The notes under the pieces are model-generated. The model saw only the letters and a program-made list of their open reading frames with translations, made no database searches and was not told where the DNA came from. The position numbers and the translations under genes are program-made. Source: Microbacterium proteolyticum (GTDB taxonomy: Bacteria; Actinomycetota; Actinomycetes; Actinomycetales; Microbacteriaceae). From it: DNA of 64,000 nucleotides. The stretch is taken from contig NZ_CP121274.1 in NCBI RefSeq assembly GCF_029639405.1, forward strand, positions 2,604,001 to 2,668,000. The letters run 5' to 3'. Positions within the stretch are counted from its first letter, which is position 1, and each line of letters starts with the position of its first letter. Shown piece by piece: positions 19,256-27,734 of this stretch.

Positions 19256-19672
19256 ATGCGTACCAATGTCGGACTCTGGTGGCTGCTCACGGGCTTCGCG
19301 TTCTTCATCGGCATCGTCTACGCGGTGTGGAACGTCATCAGCCACGGCTCCGTGGAGTGGGTGGGCACGGTTGCGCTGATCTTCATGGGCTTGATGAGCG
19401 CCATGATCGCGTTCTACATCAGCCGTGTCGTCAAGGCGCAGCGCGGCGAGCTCCCCGAGGACTCGCTGACCGCGGACATCGACGACGGTGACCCCGAGAT
19501 GGGCGAGTTCAGCCCCTGGTCCTGGTGGCCCATCGTCCTCGCGGGCTCGGCGGCCATCGCCGTGATCGGCCTGGCGGTCGGCAGCTGGCTCGTGCCCGTC
19601 GCCTTCGCCATCTTCGCGATCGCCATCGTCGGCTGGGTGTACGAGTACTACCGCGGGTACTTCGCGCGCTGA
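19256..19672 (+). CDS. ctaF: Cytochrome c oxidase subunit IV (actinobacterial type)
   Basis: The 138-residue membrane protein has four hydrophobic segments and the actinobacterial CtaF pattern: LWWLLTGFAFFIGIVYAVWN, GTVALIFMGLMSAMIAFYISR, GEFSPWSWWPIVL and a C-terminal GWVYEYYRGYFAR. It stabilises the aa3 oxidase in the bcc-aa3 supercomplex. ATG 19256 lies three bases after the ctaD stop. Confidence 0.95.
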   Translation: MRTNVGLWWLLTGFAFFIGIVYAVWNVISHGSVEWVGTVALIFMGLMSAMIAFYISRVVKAQRGELPEDSLTADIDDGDPEMGEFSPWSWWPIVLAGSAAIAVIGLAVGSWLVPVAFAIFAIAIVGWVYEYYRGYFAR

Positions 19673-19676
19673 TCTC

Positions 19677-20465
19677 GTGCCCCTCCGGTTGAACACCGCG
19701 GCCGTCTCCGACGCCGGCGCCCACCGTCCCACCAATCAGGACGCCGCTTTCGCGGCATCCTGGGGTGCGGCGGTGGCCGACGGCGTGGGGGGCGGCCCTT
19801 CCGGCGATCTCGCCTCGGCGGCGCTGGTCCACCGTCTCGTGGCCACCCGCGGCACCGGTCTCGACGCCGACGGTCTGCTCGTCCGCATCCGCGAGGCCAA
19901 CTGGGACATCCGCGCCCACGTGGAGCGCGACCCGGCCCTCCAGGGGATGGCTACGACCTTCACCGGCGTCTTCCTCGGCGTCGAGTCCGAACTGCTGCTC
20001 GCCCACACCGGTGACTCCCGCGCATATCTGCTCCGGGACGGCGAGTTCACGCGTCAGACGCGCGACGACTCCTACGTGCAGGCGCTCGTCGACCACGGCA
20101 TCATCTCTCCGGAGGCGGCTGCGGCGCATCCGCGTCGCAATATCATCACGGCGTCGCTCGGGGGCTCGGAGGGCGACGTGGTGTCGGTGGCGTCCCACGC
20201 GCCGCGACCGGGCGACCGTTGGGTGCTCTGCAGCGACGGACTCACCGACTACGTCCCGGAGGGCGACGTCGCCCGTCTCGTCGCCGGCGCCGAAGATCCC
20301 CGTTCTGCTGCGGCGTCGGCGGTCGCGCTGGCGCTCGAGGCCGGTACGCGCGACAACGTCACGGTCGTGGTGTGCGACGTCGTCGACGACGACTTCCCGC
20401 CGAGCGAACCGGTCTTCTTCGGGTCGGCGGCGCGCTGGTTCACGGAAGACATCGAGACCGCCTGA
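19677..20465 (+). CDS. PP2C-family protein serine/threonine phosphatase
   Basis: The 262-residue protein keeps the PPM metal and catalytic motifs RPTNQDA, VADGVGGGPSGD, LLLAHTGDSRAYLLRDG, TASLGG, WVLCSDGLTDYV and RDNVTVVVCDV. It would dephosphorylate Ser/Thr-phosphorylated proteins in the cytoplasm. It begins at GTG 19677 four bases after ctaF, so it may be carried on the oxidase transcript. No partner kinase gene is in view. Confidence 0.92.
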   Translation: MPLRLNTAAVSDAGAHRPTNQDAAFAASWGAAVADGVGGGPSGDLASAALVHRLVATRGTGLDADGLLVRIREANWDIRAHVERDPALQGMATTFTGVFLGVESELLLAHTGDSRAYLLRDGEFTRQTRDDSYVQALVDHGIISPEAAAAHPRRNIITASLGGSEGDVVSVASHAPRPGDRWVLCSDGLTDYVPEGDVARLVAGAEDPRSAAASAVALALEAGTRDNVTVVVCDVVDDDFPPSEPVFFGSAARWFTEDIETA

Positions 20466-20509
20466 CCCGGCGACGTCCACGAATGCCCTGACGGGGGCGA
20501 CGGCCGCCG

Positions 20510-20528
20510 GTCCGCCCGGGCGGCGGAC
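20510..20528. terminator. Hairpin between convergent PP2C and rhodanese genes
   Basis: GTCCGCC (20510-20516) pairs with GGCGGAC (20522-20528) in the 78-bp convergent gap. It has no T-run. Confidence 0.45.
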
Positions 20529-20543
20529 ACCCGGCCCCGGGCT

Positions 20544-20972
20544 TCAGGCGGGCCGTTTCCCGTGTCCGCCGCGGACGACCATGACGGTGGGATCGAAGAC
20601 CCGCTCGAGCGCTCCTCCATCGTTCTCGAACGGCTGGCCCTCGCGCACCCAGTACTCGTACCCGCCGATCATCTCGCGGACCGCATAGCCGAGGCGGGCG
20701 AACTCGAGCGCCCCCTTCTGCCCGGCGTTGCAGCCCGGGCTCCAGCAGTACACGACCACGGGCACGCCACGGTCGAGTTCGAGGGGCGCACGCTCGGCGA
20801 TGTCCCGGTACGGCATGTGAATCGCGCCGGTGATGCGTCCGTGCGCCCACGCCTCGTCTCCGCGCACGTCGACGAGGACGAACACGTCTCCCGCCTTCTG
20901 CGCGGCGTACACGTCGGAGGGATCGGTCTCGAAAGCCAGCCGGTTCGAGAAGTAGGTGTGCGCGTCGGTCAT
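20544..20972 (-). CDS. Rhodanese-like domain protein
   Basis: The 142-residue single-domain protein has the rhodanese pattern: VFVLVDVRGDEAW, HGRITGAIHMPYRDI, and an active-site loop VVVYCWSPGCNAGQKGA with the presumed persulfide cysteine. The loop carries a second cysteine four residues later, unlike the common CxxGxR loop, and the C-terminus continues as GGYEYWVREGQPFE. It may move sulfane sulfur, but the substrate is unknown. Confidence 0.88.
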   Translation of the reverse strand: MTDAHTYFSNRLAFETDPSDVYAAQKAGDVFVLVDVRGDEAWAHGRITGAIHMPYRDIAERAPLELDRGVPVVVYCWSPGCNAGQKGALEFARLGYAVREMIGGYEYWVREGQPFENDGGALERVFDPTVMVVRGGHGKRPA

Positions 20973-20978
20973 GCCCCC

Positions 20979-20984
20979 ACGCTA
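20979..20984 (-). promoter_or_regulatory. -10 box (TAGCGT) of the rhodanese gene, leaderless type
   Basis: TAGCGT on the minus strand lies six bases before ATG 20972, with GGGGGC between. Confidence 0.6.
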
Positions 20985-21078
20985 GATCCCGGGTGCGCTC
21001 GGGGGAGAGGGGGAGGGATGCCAGACGCCGATCGCTTTCTGCCACTCCACCGTCCCCGTTAGCGCCCCGATGAAACGA

Positions 21079-21110
21079 CGAAACCCCGGTGCCGAGGCAC
21101 CGGGGTTTCG
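21079..21110. terminator. Terminator after qcrB
   Basis: A perfect 15-bp stem, CGAAACCCCGGTGCC (21079-21093) with GGCACCGGGGTTTCG (21096-21110), lies just past the qcrB stop. The A and T bases at the stem foot give a short U-run on both strands. Confidence 0.8.
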
Positions 21111-21118
21111 TGGACGAT

Positions 21119-22945
21119 CTACGCGCTCTTGTCGCCGTCCGGGCCGAGACCCTTCGGGGCGGGGAACTCAACCTCGACACGCTCGCCGACCGCGTTGTGA
21201 GGGCGACCCTCGGCGTCGGCACGAGCATCGGCGCCGGCGATCTCGTCGGCCTCCTCGTGATCGATGTGATCGAGCTCGTGGTGCTGGTGGGCCACCGCGG
21301 CATCGAGCTCAGCCTGCGTGAGCGGGGTGAGCCGATCCTCGAAGAACCAGCGCGACACGGAGGCGCGGAAGTTCTGCAGAGCCGAGATCTGACCCTTGGC
21401 GTTGGGGCGCACCACCAGGGGCTCGTAGGTCTCGTTGTCGACCAGCTTCCAGCGCTCGTACTCGTCGACGGGCTGGTGCACCTCGATGTACTCGCCACCG
21501 GGAAGGCGGACGATGCGACCCGACTCGTACCCGTGCAGCGCGATCTCGCGATCCTTCTTCTGCAGCGCGATGCAGACGCGCTTCGTGACGAAGTAGGCGA
21601 CGATCGGCCCGAGGATCAGCAGCGCCTGCAGGGCGTGGATGACACCTTCCATCGTGAGGTGGAAGTGCGTCGCCATGATGTCGGACGAGGCTGCCGCCCA
21701 CATGACCGCGTAGAACGTCACACCGGCGGCGCCGATGGCGGTCCGGGTGGCGGCGTTCCGGGGACGCTGGGCGATGTGGTGCTCGCGCTTGTCGCCGGTG
21801 ATCCACGCCTCGATGAAGGGGTAGATCAGCACGAGAACGATGAACAGACCGAGGACGCCGACCGGGATGATGATGTTCCACGACCAGGTGCGGTCCCAGA
21901 GCACGAACTCGAGGTGCGGCGGGATGAGGCGCAGCATTCCGTCGGCGAAGCCGATGTACCAGTCGGGCTGAGTACCGGCCGACACCGGCGACGGGTCGTA
22001 GGGGCCGTAGTTCCAGATGGGGTTGATCGTCACGAGCGCAGCGATCAGGACGATCACACCGAACGTGATGAAGAAGAACCCGCCCATCTTGGACGCGTAC
22101 ACGGGCAGGATCGGGTAGCCCACGACGTTGCTGTTCGTCCGGGCCGGGCCGGCGAACTGCGTGTGCTTGTTGATGATCATGAGCATCAGGTGCACGGCGA
22201 GCAGCGCGACGAGGATCGCCGGCAGCAGCAGGATGTGCAGCGTGTACAGGCGGCCGACGATCGCGGTACCGGGGAACTCGCCACCGAAGAGGAGGAACGA
22301 GGTCCACGTGCCGATCACGGGCAGACCCTTGATCATGCCGTCGATGATGCGCAGACCGTTGCCCGAGAGCAGGTCGTCCGGGAGCGAGTATCCGGTGAAG
22401 CCCTCGGCCATGGCGAGGATGAACAGGATGAAGCCGACCACCCAGTTGAGCTCGCGCGGCTTGCGGAACGCGCCGGTGAAGAACACGCGGAGCATGTGCA
22501 CGCCGATGCCGGCCACGAACACCAGAGCCGCCCAGTGGTGGATCTGACGGACGAGCAGGCCACCGCGGAGGTCGAACGAGATGTGCAGCGCCGACTCCAT
22601 CGCCGCGGACATCGCGATGCCGCGCATGGGCTCGTACGCACCGTTGTAGTGCGTCTCGACCATGGAGGCCTGGAAGAAGAACGTCAGGAACGTTCCCGAC
22701 AGCAGGACGACGACGAAGCTCCACAGAGCGATCTCACCGAGCATGAACGACCAGTGGTCGGGGAAGATCTTGCGACCGAGCTCTTTGACGATGCCCGAGA
22801 TGCTGGTGCGCTCGTCGAGGTAGTTCGCCGCGGCGCCGACGAAGCGGCCACCGAGAGGCTTGCCCTGCAGGTCTGCCTTGGGCGGACCCGAATAGACCGC
22901 CGGTTCGGTGGTGATGTTCTCCGCGGGGTGGGTGGCGGTGCTCAT
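21119..22945 (-). CDS. qcrB: Cytochrome bc1 (bcc) complex cytochrome b subunit
   Basis: The 608-residue actinobacterial QcrB forms the quinol-oxidising core of the bcc complex with two b hemes. Visible motifs include FPDHWSFMLGEIALWSF, a first heme-binding helix (HHWAALVFVAGIGVHMLRV), GFTGYSLPDDLLSG, HILLLPAILVALLAVHLMLMI, and the Q-site PDWYIGFADGMLRL region. A hydrophilic C-terminal extension of ~120 residues is typical of actinobacteria. Its start overlaps the qcrA stop by four bases. Confidence 0.98.
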   Translation of the reverse strand: MSTATHPAENITTEPAVYSGPPKADLQGKPLGGRFVGAAANYLDERTSISGIVKELGRKIFPDHWSFMLGEIALWSFVVVLLSGTFLTFFFQASMVETHYNGAYEPMRGIAMSAAMESALHISFDLRGGLLVRQIHHWAALVFVAGIGVHMLRVFFTGAFRKPRELNWVVGFILFILAMAEGFTGYSLPDDLLSGNGLRIIDGMIKGLPVIGTWTSFLLFGGEFPGTAIVGRLYTLHILLLPAILVALLAVHLMLMIINKHTQFAGPARTNSNVVGYPILPVYASKMGGFFFITFGVIVLIAALVTINPIWNYGPYDPSPVSAGTQPDWYIGFADGMLRLIPPHLEFVLWDRTWSWNIIIPVGVLGLFIVLVLIYPFIEAWITGDKREHHIAQRPRNAATRTAIGAAGVTFYAVMWAAASSDIMATHFHLTMEGVIHALQALLILGPIVAYFVTKRVCIALQKKDREIALHGYESGRIVRLPGGEYIEVHQPVDEYERWKLVDNETYEPLVVRPNAKGQISALQNFRASVSRWFFEDRLTPLTQAELDAAVAHQHHELDHIDHEEADEIAGADARADAEGRPHNAVGERVEVEFPAPKGLGPDGDKSA

Positions 22946-24000
22946 GAGCGCTCCCAGAAGCTGGGGCCGACGGGCTCTTCGAAGTCACTTTGCGCGACGA
23001 GGTAACCCTCGGCGTCGACGGTGATGGGGAGCTGCGGCAGGGGACGGGCAGCCGGGCCGAAGATGACGGCCGCTCCGTTGGCGACGTCGAACTGCGACTG
23101 GTGGCAGGGGCACAGGAGGTGGTGGGTCTGCTGCTCGTAGAGCGCGACGGGGCAGCCGACGTGCGTGCAGACCTTGGAGTAGGCGACGATGCCGTCGTAC
23201 GTCCAGTCCAGGCGGTTGGTCTCGGGGTTGAGCGACTCGGGCTGCAGACGCATCAGGAGAACGATGGCCTTGGCCTTCTCTTCGAGGTAGCCCTCGTCGT
23301 GGCCGACTCCGGCGAGCTCTTCCGGAATGACGTGGAAGGCCGAGCCGAGCGTGACGTCGGCGGCGCGGATCGGACGGCCCGACGGGTCGTGCGCGAGGCG
23401 CATGCCGCCCTTCCACATCGTGTGGCTGAGGAGCTTCACCGGATCGGCATCCTGCGGAGCGAGGCCGCGGAACAGGGTGATCCCGGGGATGACCGAGGCG
23501 AGGAGCGCCGCGAACATCGAGTTGCGGATGATCTCGCGACGCCCGAAGCCCGAGTCCTTCTCGGCCTCGACGAAGACGTTGACCGCACCCTCACGGGTGG
23601 CGTCACGGCCACGGGTCGCGTGGCGGTCCTCGATGTGCTCCTTGTCGGACATGACGGCCTTGGACCAGTGGATGGCGCCGATGCCGATCGCGAGCAGCGC
23701 GAAGGCGATGCCCAGACCGATGAACAGGTTGTTGTTCCGGATGTCGACCAGGGCGCCCGACTCGATCGGGAAGATCATGTAGGCGATGCTCGCCCAGATG
23801 CTCGCCGCGACGGAGAAGTAGAACAGCGTGTAGACCGTGCGTACCGCACGCTTCATCGCCTGCGGGTCCTGATCGGTCATGCGCTGGCGGTGCCCCGGGA
23901 GACCGGGGTTCTGCACGGGGTCGGGAACCGCGACGGCGAGCCCGGAGCCGGGCTTCCATGAAGCCCTCTCGTGCTCGAGTGCGTCTTCCTCGTGTGCCAT
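22942..24000 (-). CDS. qcrA: Rieske iron-sulfur subunit of the bcc complex
   Basis: The 352-residue protein has an acidic cytoplasmic N-terminus, three membrane helices (about 55-80, 90-110 and 165-185, the last after a twin-arginine-like GRREIIRNS) and a C-terminal Rieske domain. The [2Fe-2S] ligands are in CTHVGCPVAL and CPCHQSQFD. It carries electrons from quinol to cytochrome cc. Its ATG has GAGGAG upstream. Confidence 0.97.
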   Translation of the reverse strand: MAHEEDALEHERASWKPGSGLAVAVPDPVQNPGLPGHRQRMTDQDPQAMKRAVRTVYTLFYFSVAASIWASIAYMIFPIESGALVDIRNNNLFIGLGIAFALLAIGIGAIHWSKAVMSDKEHIEDRHATRGRDATREGAVNVFVEAEKDSGFGRREIIRNSMFAALLASVIPGITLFRGLAPQDADPVKLLSHTMWKGGMRLAHDPSGRPIRAADVTLGSAFHVIPEELAGVGHDEGYLEEKAKAIVLLMRLQPESLNPETNRLDWTYDGIVAYSKVCTHVGCPVALYEQQTHHLLCPCHQSQFDVANGAAVIFGPAARPLPQLPITVDAEGYLVAQSDFEEPVGPSFWERS

Positions 24001-24039
24001 GGTGCTCCTCGTACGTTTACGTAATGTCGATGACGACGA

Positions 24040-24849
24040 TCAGTTGGACTTCGCCGTGATCCACACGGTGAGCGCGATGAGCGCTCCGATGCCGAAGATC
24101 CAGATGAACAGACCCTCGGAGACCGGACCGAGCGATCCGAGCGCGAAGCCGCCGGGGGACTCGGACTTCTGAAGGAACATCAGGTACGAGATGACGTCGC
24201 GCTTGTCTTCGGGGGTCAGATTGAGGTCGTTGAAGACCGGCATGTTCTGCGGGCCCGTGACCATCGCCGCATACATGTTGAGCGGAGTGACCGTGTGCAG
24301 GTCGGGCGCCCACTTGCCCTCGGTGAGCGCGCCACCGGCGCCGGCCACGTTGTGGCACATGGCGCAGTTGATGCGGAAGAGCTCGGCACCGTGCGACACG
24401 TCGCCCTGGCCGTCGAGGATCTCGTCTGACGGGTAGGTGGGGCCGGGGGCCGCGGACTGCACGTAGGCGGCGATCGCGTTGACCTGCTCCTCGGTGAACT
24501 GCACCGGCTTGACCGGAGCCTGCGGGCCCTGCGCCTGCAGCGGCATGCGGCCGGTCGACACCTGGAAGTGCACCGCGAGCTCGCCGACGCCGAACAGCGA
24601 CGGGCCCTGCTGGCTGCCCTCGAGATCGAGCCCGTGGCAGGTGGCGCAGTTGGCCTGGAAGAGCTTCTTGCCCTCCTCGACCGTGCTGGCCGAGTTGGAC
24701 GCGCTCGTGGGGGTGTCGGTGGCGGCCATCGCGGCCGACGCGCCGGCGTAGATGCCACCCGTCAGCAGCAGACCGATTCCGATCAGCGCGGCGGCGGCCA
24801 GGGGGCTGCGGCGTCCGTTCGAGCGACGCGGCTTCTTCTCTCGTGCCAT
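24040..24849 (-). CDS. qcrC: Diheme cytochrome c subunit of the bcc complex
   Basis: The 269-residue membrane-anchored protein has two CXXCH heme c sites, CATCH (about residue 68) and CAMCH (about 165). An N-terminal signal-anchor follows a basic KKPRRSNGRR start, and a C-terminal hydrophobic helix (GLFIWIFGIGALIALTVWI) is present. It links QcrA to CuA of subunit II directly, which fits a supercomplex without soluble cytochrome c. It is transcribed with ctaE upstream and qcrA downstream. Confidence 0.97.
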   Translation of the reverse strand: MAREKKPRRSNGRRSPLAAAALIGIGLLLTGGIYAGASAAMAATDTPTSASNSASTVEEGKKLFQANCATCHGLDLEGSQQGPSLFGVGELAVHFQVSTGRMPLQAQGPQAPVKPVQFTEEQVNAIAAYVQSAAPGPTYPSDEILDGQGDVSHGAELFRINCAMCHNVAGAGGALTEGKWAPDLHTVTPLNMYAAMVTGPQNMPVFNDLNLTPEDKRDVISYLMFLQKSESPGGFALGSLGPVSEGLFIWIFGIGALIALTVWITAKSN

Positions 24850-24865
24850 GTGAGGTACAGCTCTC

Positions 24866-25501
24866 TTACTTCAGGAAGTAGATGACGAAGAACAGCGCGA
24901 TCCAGACGACGTCGACGAAGTGCCAGTAGTACGACACGACGATCGAGGTGGTCATCTCTTTGCGGCCGAAGTTCTTCACGGCGTACGCGCGGCCGATCAC
25001 GAGGAGGAAGGCGATGAGGCCACCCGTCACGTGCAGGGCGTGGAAGCCGGTGGTCAGGTAGAAGGCCGAAGCGTAGGGGTTGGCGCTGATCGGCATGCCT
25101 TCGGTCACCAGCGTCGCGTACTCCCACACCTGGCCGGACACGAAGACCGCGCCGAGGATGAAGGTGAGGTAGAACCACTCCACCATTCCCCAGCGCTTCC
25201 AGAAGCTGTTCGACTTGACCGTGTACGGCTGGTACCGCTCGGCGGCGAACACGCCCATCTGGCACGTGACCGAGGACATCACGAGGATGAACGTGTTCAC
25301 GGCAGCGAAGGGGACGTTCAGCAGCTGCGTCTCTTCGGCCCACAGGGGCGCGGACGTGCTGCGCAGTGTGAAGTAGATCGCGAACAGGCCCGCGAAGAAC
25401 ATGACCTCGCTGCCCAGCCACACGATGGTGCCGACGGCGACCGGATCGGGTCGCTTCACGGCGCGCACGGCCTGGGAATACGTCGCTGGTGTCGTCACCA
25501 T
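24866..25501 (-). CDS. ctaE: Cytochrome c oxidase subunit III
   Basis: The 211-residue five-helix subunit has the motifs [65 protein letters not shown] and [24 protein letters not shown] 25501 is chosen to give [15 protein letters not shown]. The frame stays open 20 codons upstream, but that stretch covers a palindrome and repeat-rich regulatory DNA. It is the first gene of ctaE-qcrC-qcrA-qcrB and diverges from trpD. Confidence 0.95.
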   Translation of the reverse strand: MVTTPATYSQAVRAVKRPDPVAVGTIVWLGSEVMFFAGLFAIYFTLRSTSAPLWAEETQLLNVPFAAVNTFILVMSSVTCQMGVFAAERYQPYTVKSNSFWKRWGMVEWFYLTFILGAVFVSGQVWEYATLVTEGMPISANPYASAFYLTTGFHALHVTGGLIAFLLVIGRAYAVKNFGRKEMTTSIVVSYYWHFVDVVWIALFFVIYFLK

Positions 25502-25527
25502 CCCATTATGCGCGATCCGACGCAGCG

Positions 25528-25582
25528 ATATTCCCATCTCCAGCCTGAGATATTCCATCATCGAGACTTAGGGAAGCCTAAG
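25528..25582 (-). promoter_or_regulatory. ctaE upstream region with iron-box-like palindrome
   Basis: CTTAGG (25567-25572) and CCTAAG (25577-25582) form a palindrome whose 14-base core TTAGGGAAGCCTAA matches 12 of the first 14 positions of the DtxR consensus TTAGGTTAGCCTAA, as I recall it. Two direct GATATTCC copies lie nearer the gene. It may be an operator for the ctaE-qcr operon; this is inferred. Confidence 0.4.
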
Positions 25583-25670
25583 AATCCGCAAGGAATCCCC
25601 GGTGCGGAACGGGTTCCCGCCCGGCTCCGAACGACCTCGTCCGACACGCCGCGTGTGGAAGGATCATGGC

Positions 25671-26732
25671 ATGGCGGAACGCTTCACCTGGCCCGATCTG
25701 CTCACCACCCTGCTGCAGGGCCGCGACCTCAGTGTCTCGGAGTCGACGTGGGCGATGCGGCGTGTCATGGCGGGGGAGGCCACGCCCTCGCAACTGGCCG
25801 GATTCCTCGTCGCGCTGCGGGCGAAGGGCGAGACGGTCGAGGAGATCGTCGGCTTCCGCGACGCCATCCTCGAGGCGGCGGTTCCGCTTCCCGTGCGCGC
25901 GGAGGTCCTCGACATCGTCGGTACCGGCGGCGACCGTTTCGGCACGGTCAACGTCTCCACGATGGCGGCCGTGGTGGCGGCGGCATCCGGAGTCCCCGTG
26001 GTCAAGCACGGCAACCGGGCCGCGAGCTCGGCATCCGGCTCCTCCGACGTGCTTTCTGCTCTGGGGATCGCTCTGACGCTCGATCCCGAGGCTGTCGCCG
26101 CGACGCTCGAACGCACCGGGATCACCTTCGCGTTCGCTGCCGCTTTTCACCCGGGCTTCCGCCACGCCGCGGCGACGCGCTCGGAGCTCGGCGTGCCGAC
26201 GGTGTTCAACTTCCTCGGTCCGCTCTGCAACCCCGCGCGCGCCGAAGCCAACGCGGTCGGCGTCGCGCACCTGGACCGCGTCCCCCTGATCACCGGCGTC
26301 TTCCGGACACGCGGCGCGACCGCGCTGGTGTTCCGCGGCGACGACGGCCTCGACGAGCTGACCACGACCGGGCACAGCCGGGTGTGGGAGATCAGCCGCG
26401 GTGACGTGCACGAGCACGATCTGGATCCCCGGGATCTCGGCATCCCCCTCGCCGACATCGACGACCTCCTCGGCGGTTCGCCCGACCACAACGCCGAGGT
26501 CGTGCGCCGCACGCTCGCCGGCGAGACCGGCCCGGTCCGCGACATCGTGCTGCTGAACGCGGCGGCGGGGCTCGTGTCCTACCGGTTGTTCCAGGATGCC
26601 GCCGAGGTGCAGCGTCCGATCCTGGAGCGTCTCGCCGAGGCGATGTCCGACGCGTCCGCCGCGGTCGACGACGGCCGCGCGCTCGCGAAGCTCGACGACT
26701 GGGTCGCCGCGACCCGCGAGTTGGCGGGCTGA
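25671..26732 (+). CDS. trpD: Anthranilate phosphoribosyltransferase
   Basis: The 353-residue enzyme joins anthranilate to PRPP in tryptophan synthesis. It shows the PRPP-binding GTGGD at residues 84-88, NVSTMAAVVAAASG, KHGNRAASSASGSSDVL, FAAAFHPGFRHAAATRSELGVPTVFNFLGPLCNPA and DGLDELTTTG. ATG 25671 follows GGAAGGATC. It stands alone next to respiratory genes, as is common in actinobacteria, and is followed two bases later by a PHP protein gene. Confidence 0.97.
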   Translation: MAERFTWPDLLTTLLQGRDLSVSESTWAMRRVMAGEATPSQLAGFLVALRAKGETVEEIVGFRDAILEAAVPLPVRAEVLDIVGTGGDRFGTVNVSTMAAVVAAASGVPVVKHGNRAASSASGSSDVLSALGIALTLDPEAVAATLERTGITFAFAAAFHPGFRHAAATRSELGVPTVFNFLGPLCNPARAEANAVGVAHLDRVPLITGVFRTRGATALVFRGDDGLDELTTTGHSRVWEISRGDVHEHDLDPRDLGIPLADIDDLLGGSPDHNAEVVRRTLAGETGPVRDIVLLNAAAGLVSYRLFQDAAEVQRPILERLAEAMSDASAAVDDGRALAKLDDWVAATRELAG

Positions 26733-26734
26733 GC

Positions 26735-27727
26735 ATGCACCCGCTCGACGCGCTCACCGAAATCGCGTATCTGCTCGAGCGGGAGAGGTCGTCGCGCTAC
26801 AAGTCGAAGGCGTTCCGCACAGCGGCCGCGGCCATCGAAGGACTGAGCGACGAGGAGTTGCGCGATCCCGGGCTGCGTCGGCGTCCGGGGATCGGGGACT
26901 CCACGTTCGCGGTGATCCGGGAGGCGCTGGGCGGCGGTGTGCCGGAGCGGTTGGCGACGCTCCGCGCGGAGGCGGGCCTCGGCGGTGGGGGAGAACTGCG
27001 GTCGGCGCTCCGGGGTGACCTGCACAGCCACAGCGACTGGTCCGACGGCCTGACACCGATCGAGCCGATGGTCGAGGCGGCGCGGAGGCTCGGTCACGAG
27101 TATCTGGCCCTCACCGACCACTCGCCGCGGCTGACGGTGGCGAACGGTCTGTCGCCCGAGCGGCTTCGCTCGCAGATCGAGGTCGTCCGCGGGTTCTCCG
27201 GCGACGGGTTCACCCTCCTGACCGGCATCGAGGTCGACATCCTGGACGACGGTGCCCTCGACCAGGAGGACGCTCTCCTGCGCGAACTCGATGTGGTCGT
27301 GGCATCCGTGCACTCGAAGCTGCGTATGGAGGGCGGCCCGATGACGCGCCGGCTGGTGGCCGCTGCGGGTGACCCGCGCGTCGACGTGCTCGGCCACGTC
27401 ACGGGACGCCTCGTCGAGGGAGCGCGCGGCACCCGGCCGCCGTCGGAGTTCGACGCGCGGGAGGTGTTCGCGGCGTGCGCGGCATCCGGTGTGGCGGTCG
27501 AGATCAATTCGCGTCCCGAACGTCAGGACCCGCCCGACGACCTGCTCGCCCTGGCGCTGTCGGAGGGGTGCCTGTTCTCGATCGACTCGGATGCGCACGC
27601 CCCGGGGCAGCTGTCGCTGCTCGACTACGGCGCGGTCCGCGCGGAGGCGGCGGGCGTCCCGGCCGAGCGGATCATCACGACGTGGCCCCTGCCCCGGCTG
27701 CGGGACTGGCTCGCCCGCGACCGCTGA
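26735..27727 (+). CDS. PHP-domain phosphoesterase with N-terminal helix-hairpin-helix region (PolX-like)
   Basis: The 330-residue protein has an N-terminal helical region (about 1-85) with RRRPGIGDSTFAVIREALGG, a helix-hairpin-helix-like stretch. A PHP metal domain begins at GDLHSHSDWSDG and continues through LALTDHSPR, LTGIEVDI, VVASVHSKL, DVLGHVTGR, VEINSRPERQDPP and FSIDSDAHAPGQL. This matches the C-terminal half of PolX-type proteins but has no polymerase domain. Such proteins are predicted metal-dependent nucleases or phosphatases. It is probably co-transcribed with trpD and converges on the exonuclease gene. Confidence 0.88.
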   Translation: MHPLDALTEIAYLLERERSSRYKSKAFRTAAAAIEGLSDEELRDPGLRRRPGIGDSTFAVIREALGGGVPERLATLRAEAGLGGGGELRSALRGDLHSHSDWSDGLTPIEPMVEAARRLGHEYLALTDHSPRLTVANGLSPERLRSQIEVVRGFSGDGFTLLTGIEVDILDDGALDQEDALLRELDVVVASVHSKLRMEGGPMTRRLVAAAGDPRVDVLGHVTGRLVEGARGTRPPSEFDAREVFAACAASGVAVEINSRPERQDPPDDLLALALSEGCLFSIDSDAHAPGQLSLLDYGAVRAEAAGVPAERIITTWPLPRLRDWLARDR

Positions 27728-27734
27728 GCCGCGC

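Noticed and set aside
17231..19735. 834-codon minus-strand frame across ctaC, ctaD and ctaF
   Set aside because: Charged, Glu/Arg/His-rich product with no motif and no ribosome site; a shadow of the oxidase genes.
21089..23005. 638-codon plus-strand frame antisense to qcrB
   Set aside because: Low-complexity Asp/Glu/Arg/Val product opposite a conserved gene; no start signals.
25502..25561. 20-residue longer CtaE from 25561
   Set aside because: The stretch has atypical codons and contains the repeat-rich control region; [10 protein letters not shown] fits the family start.
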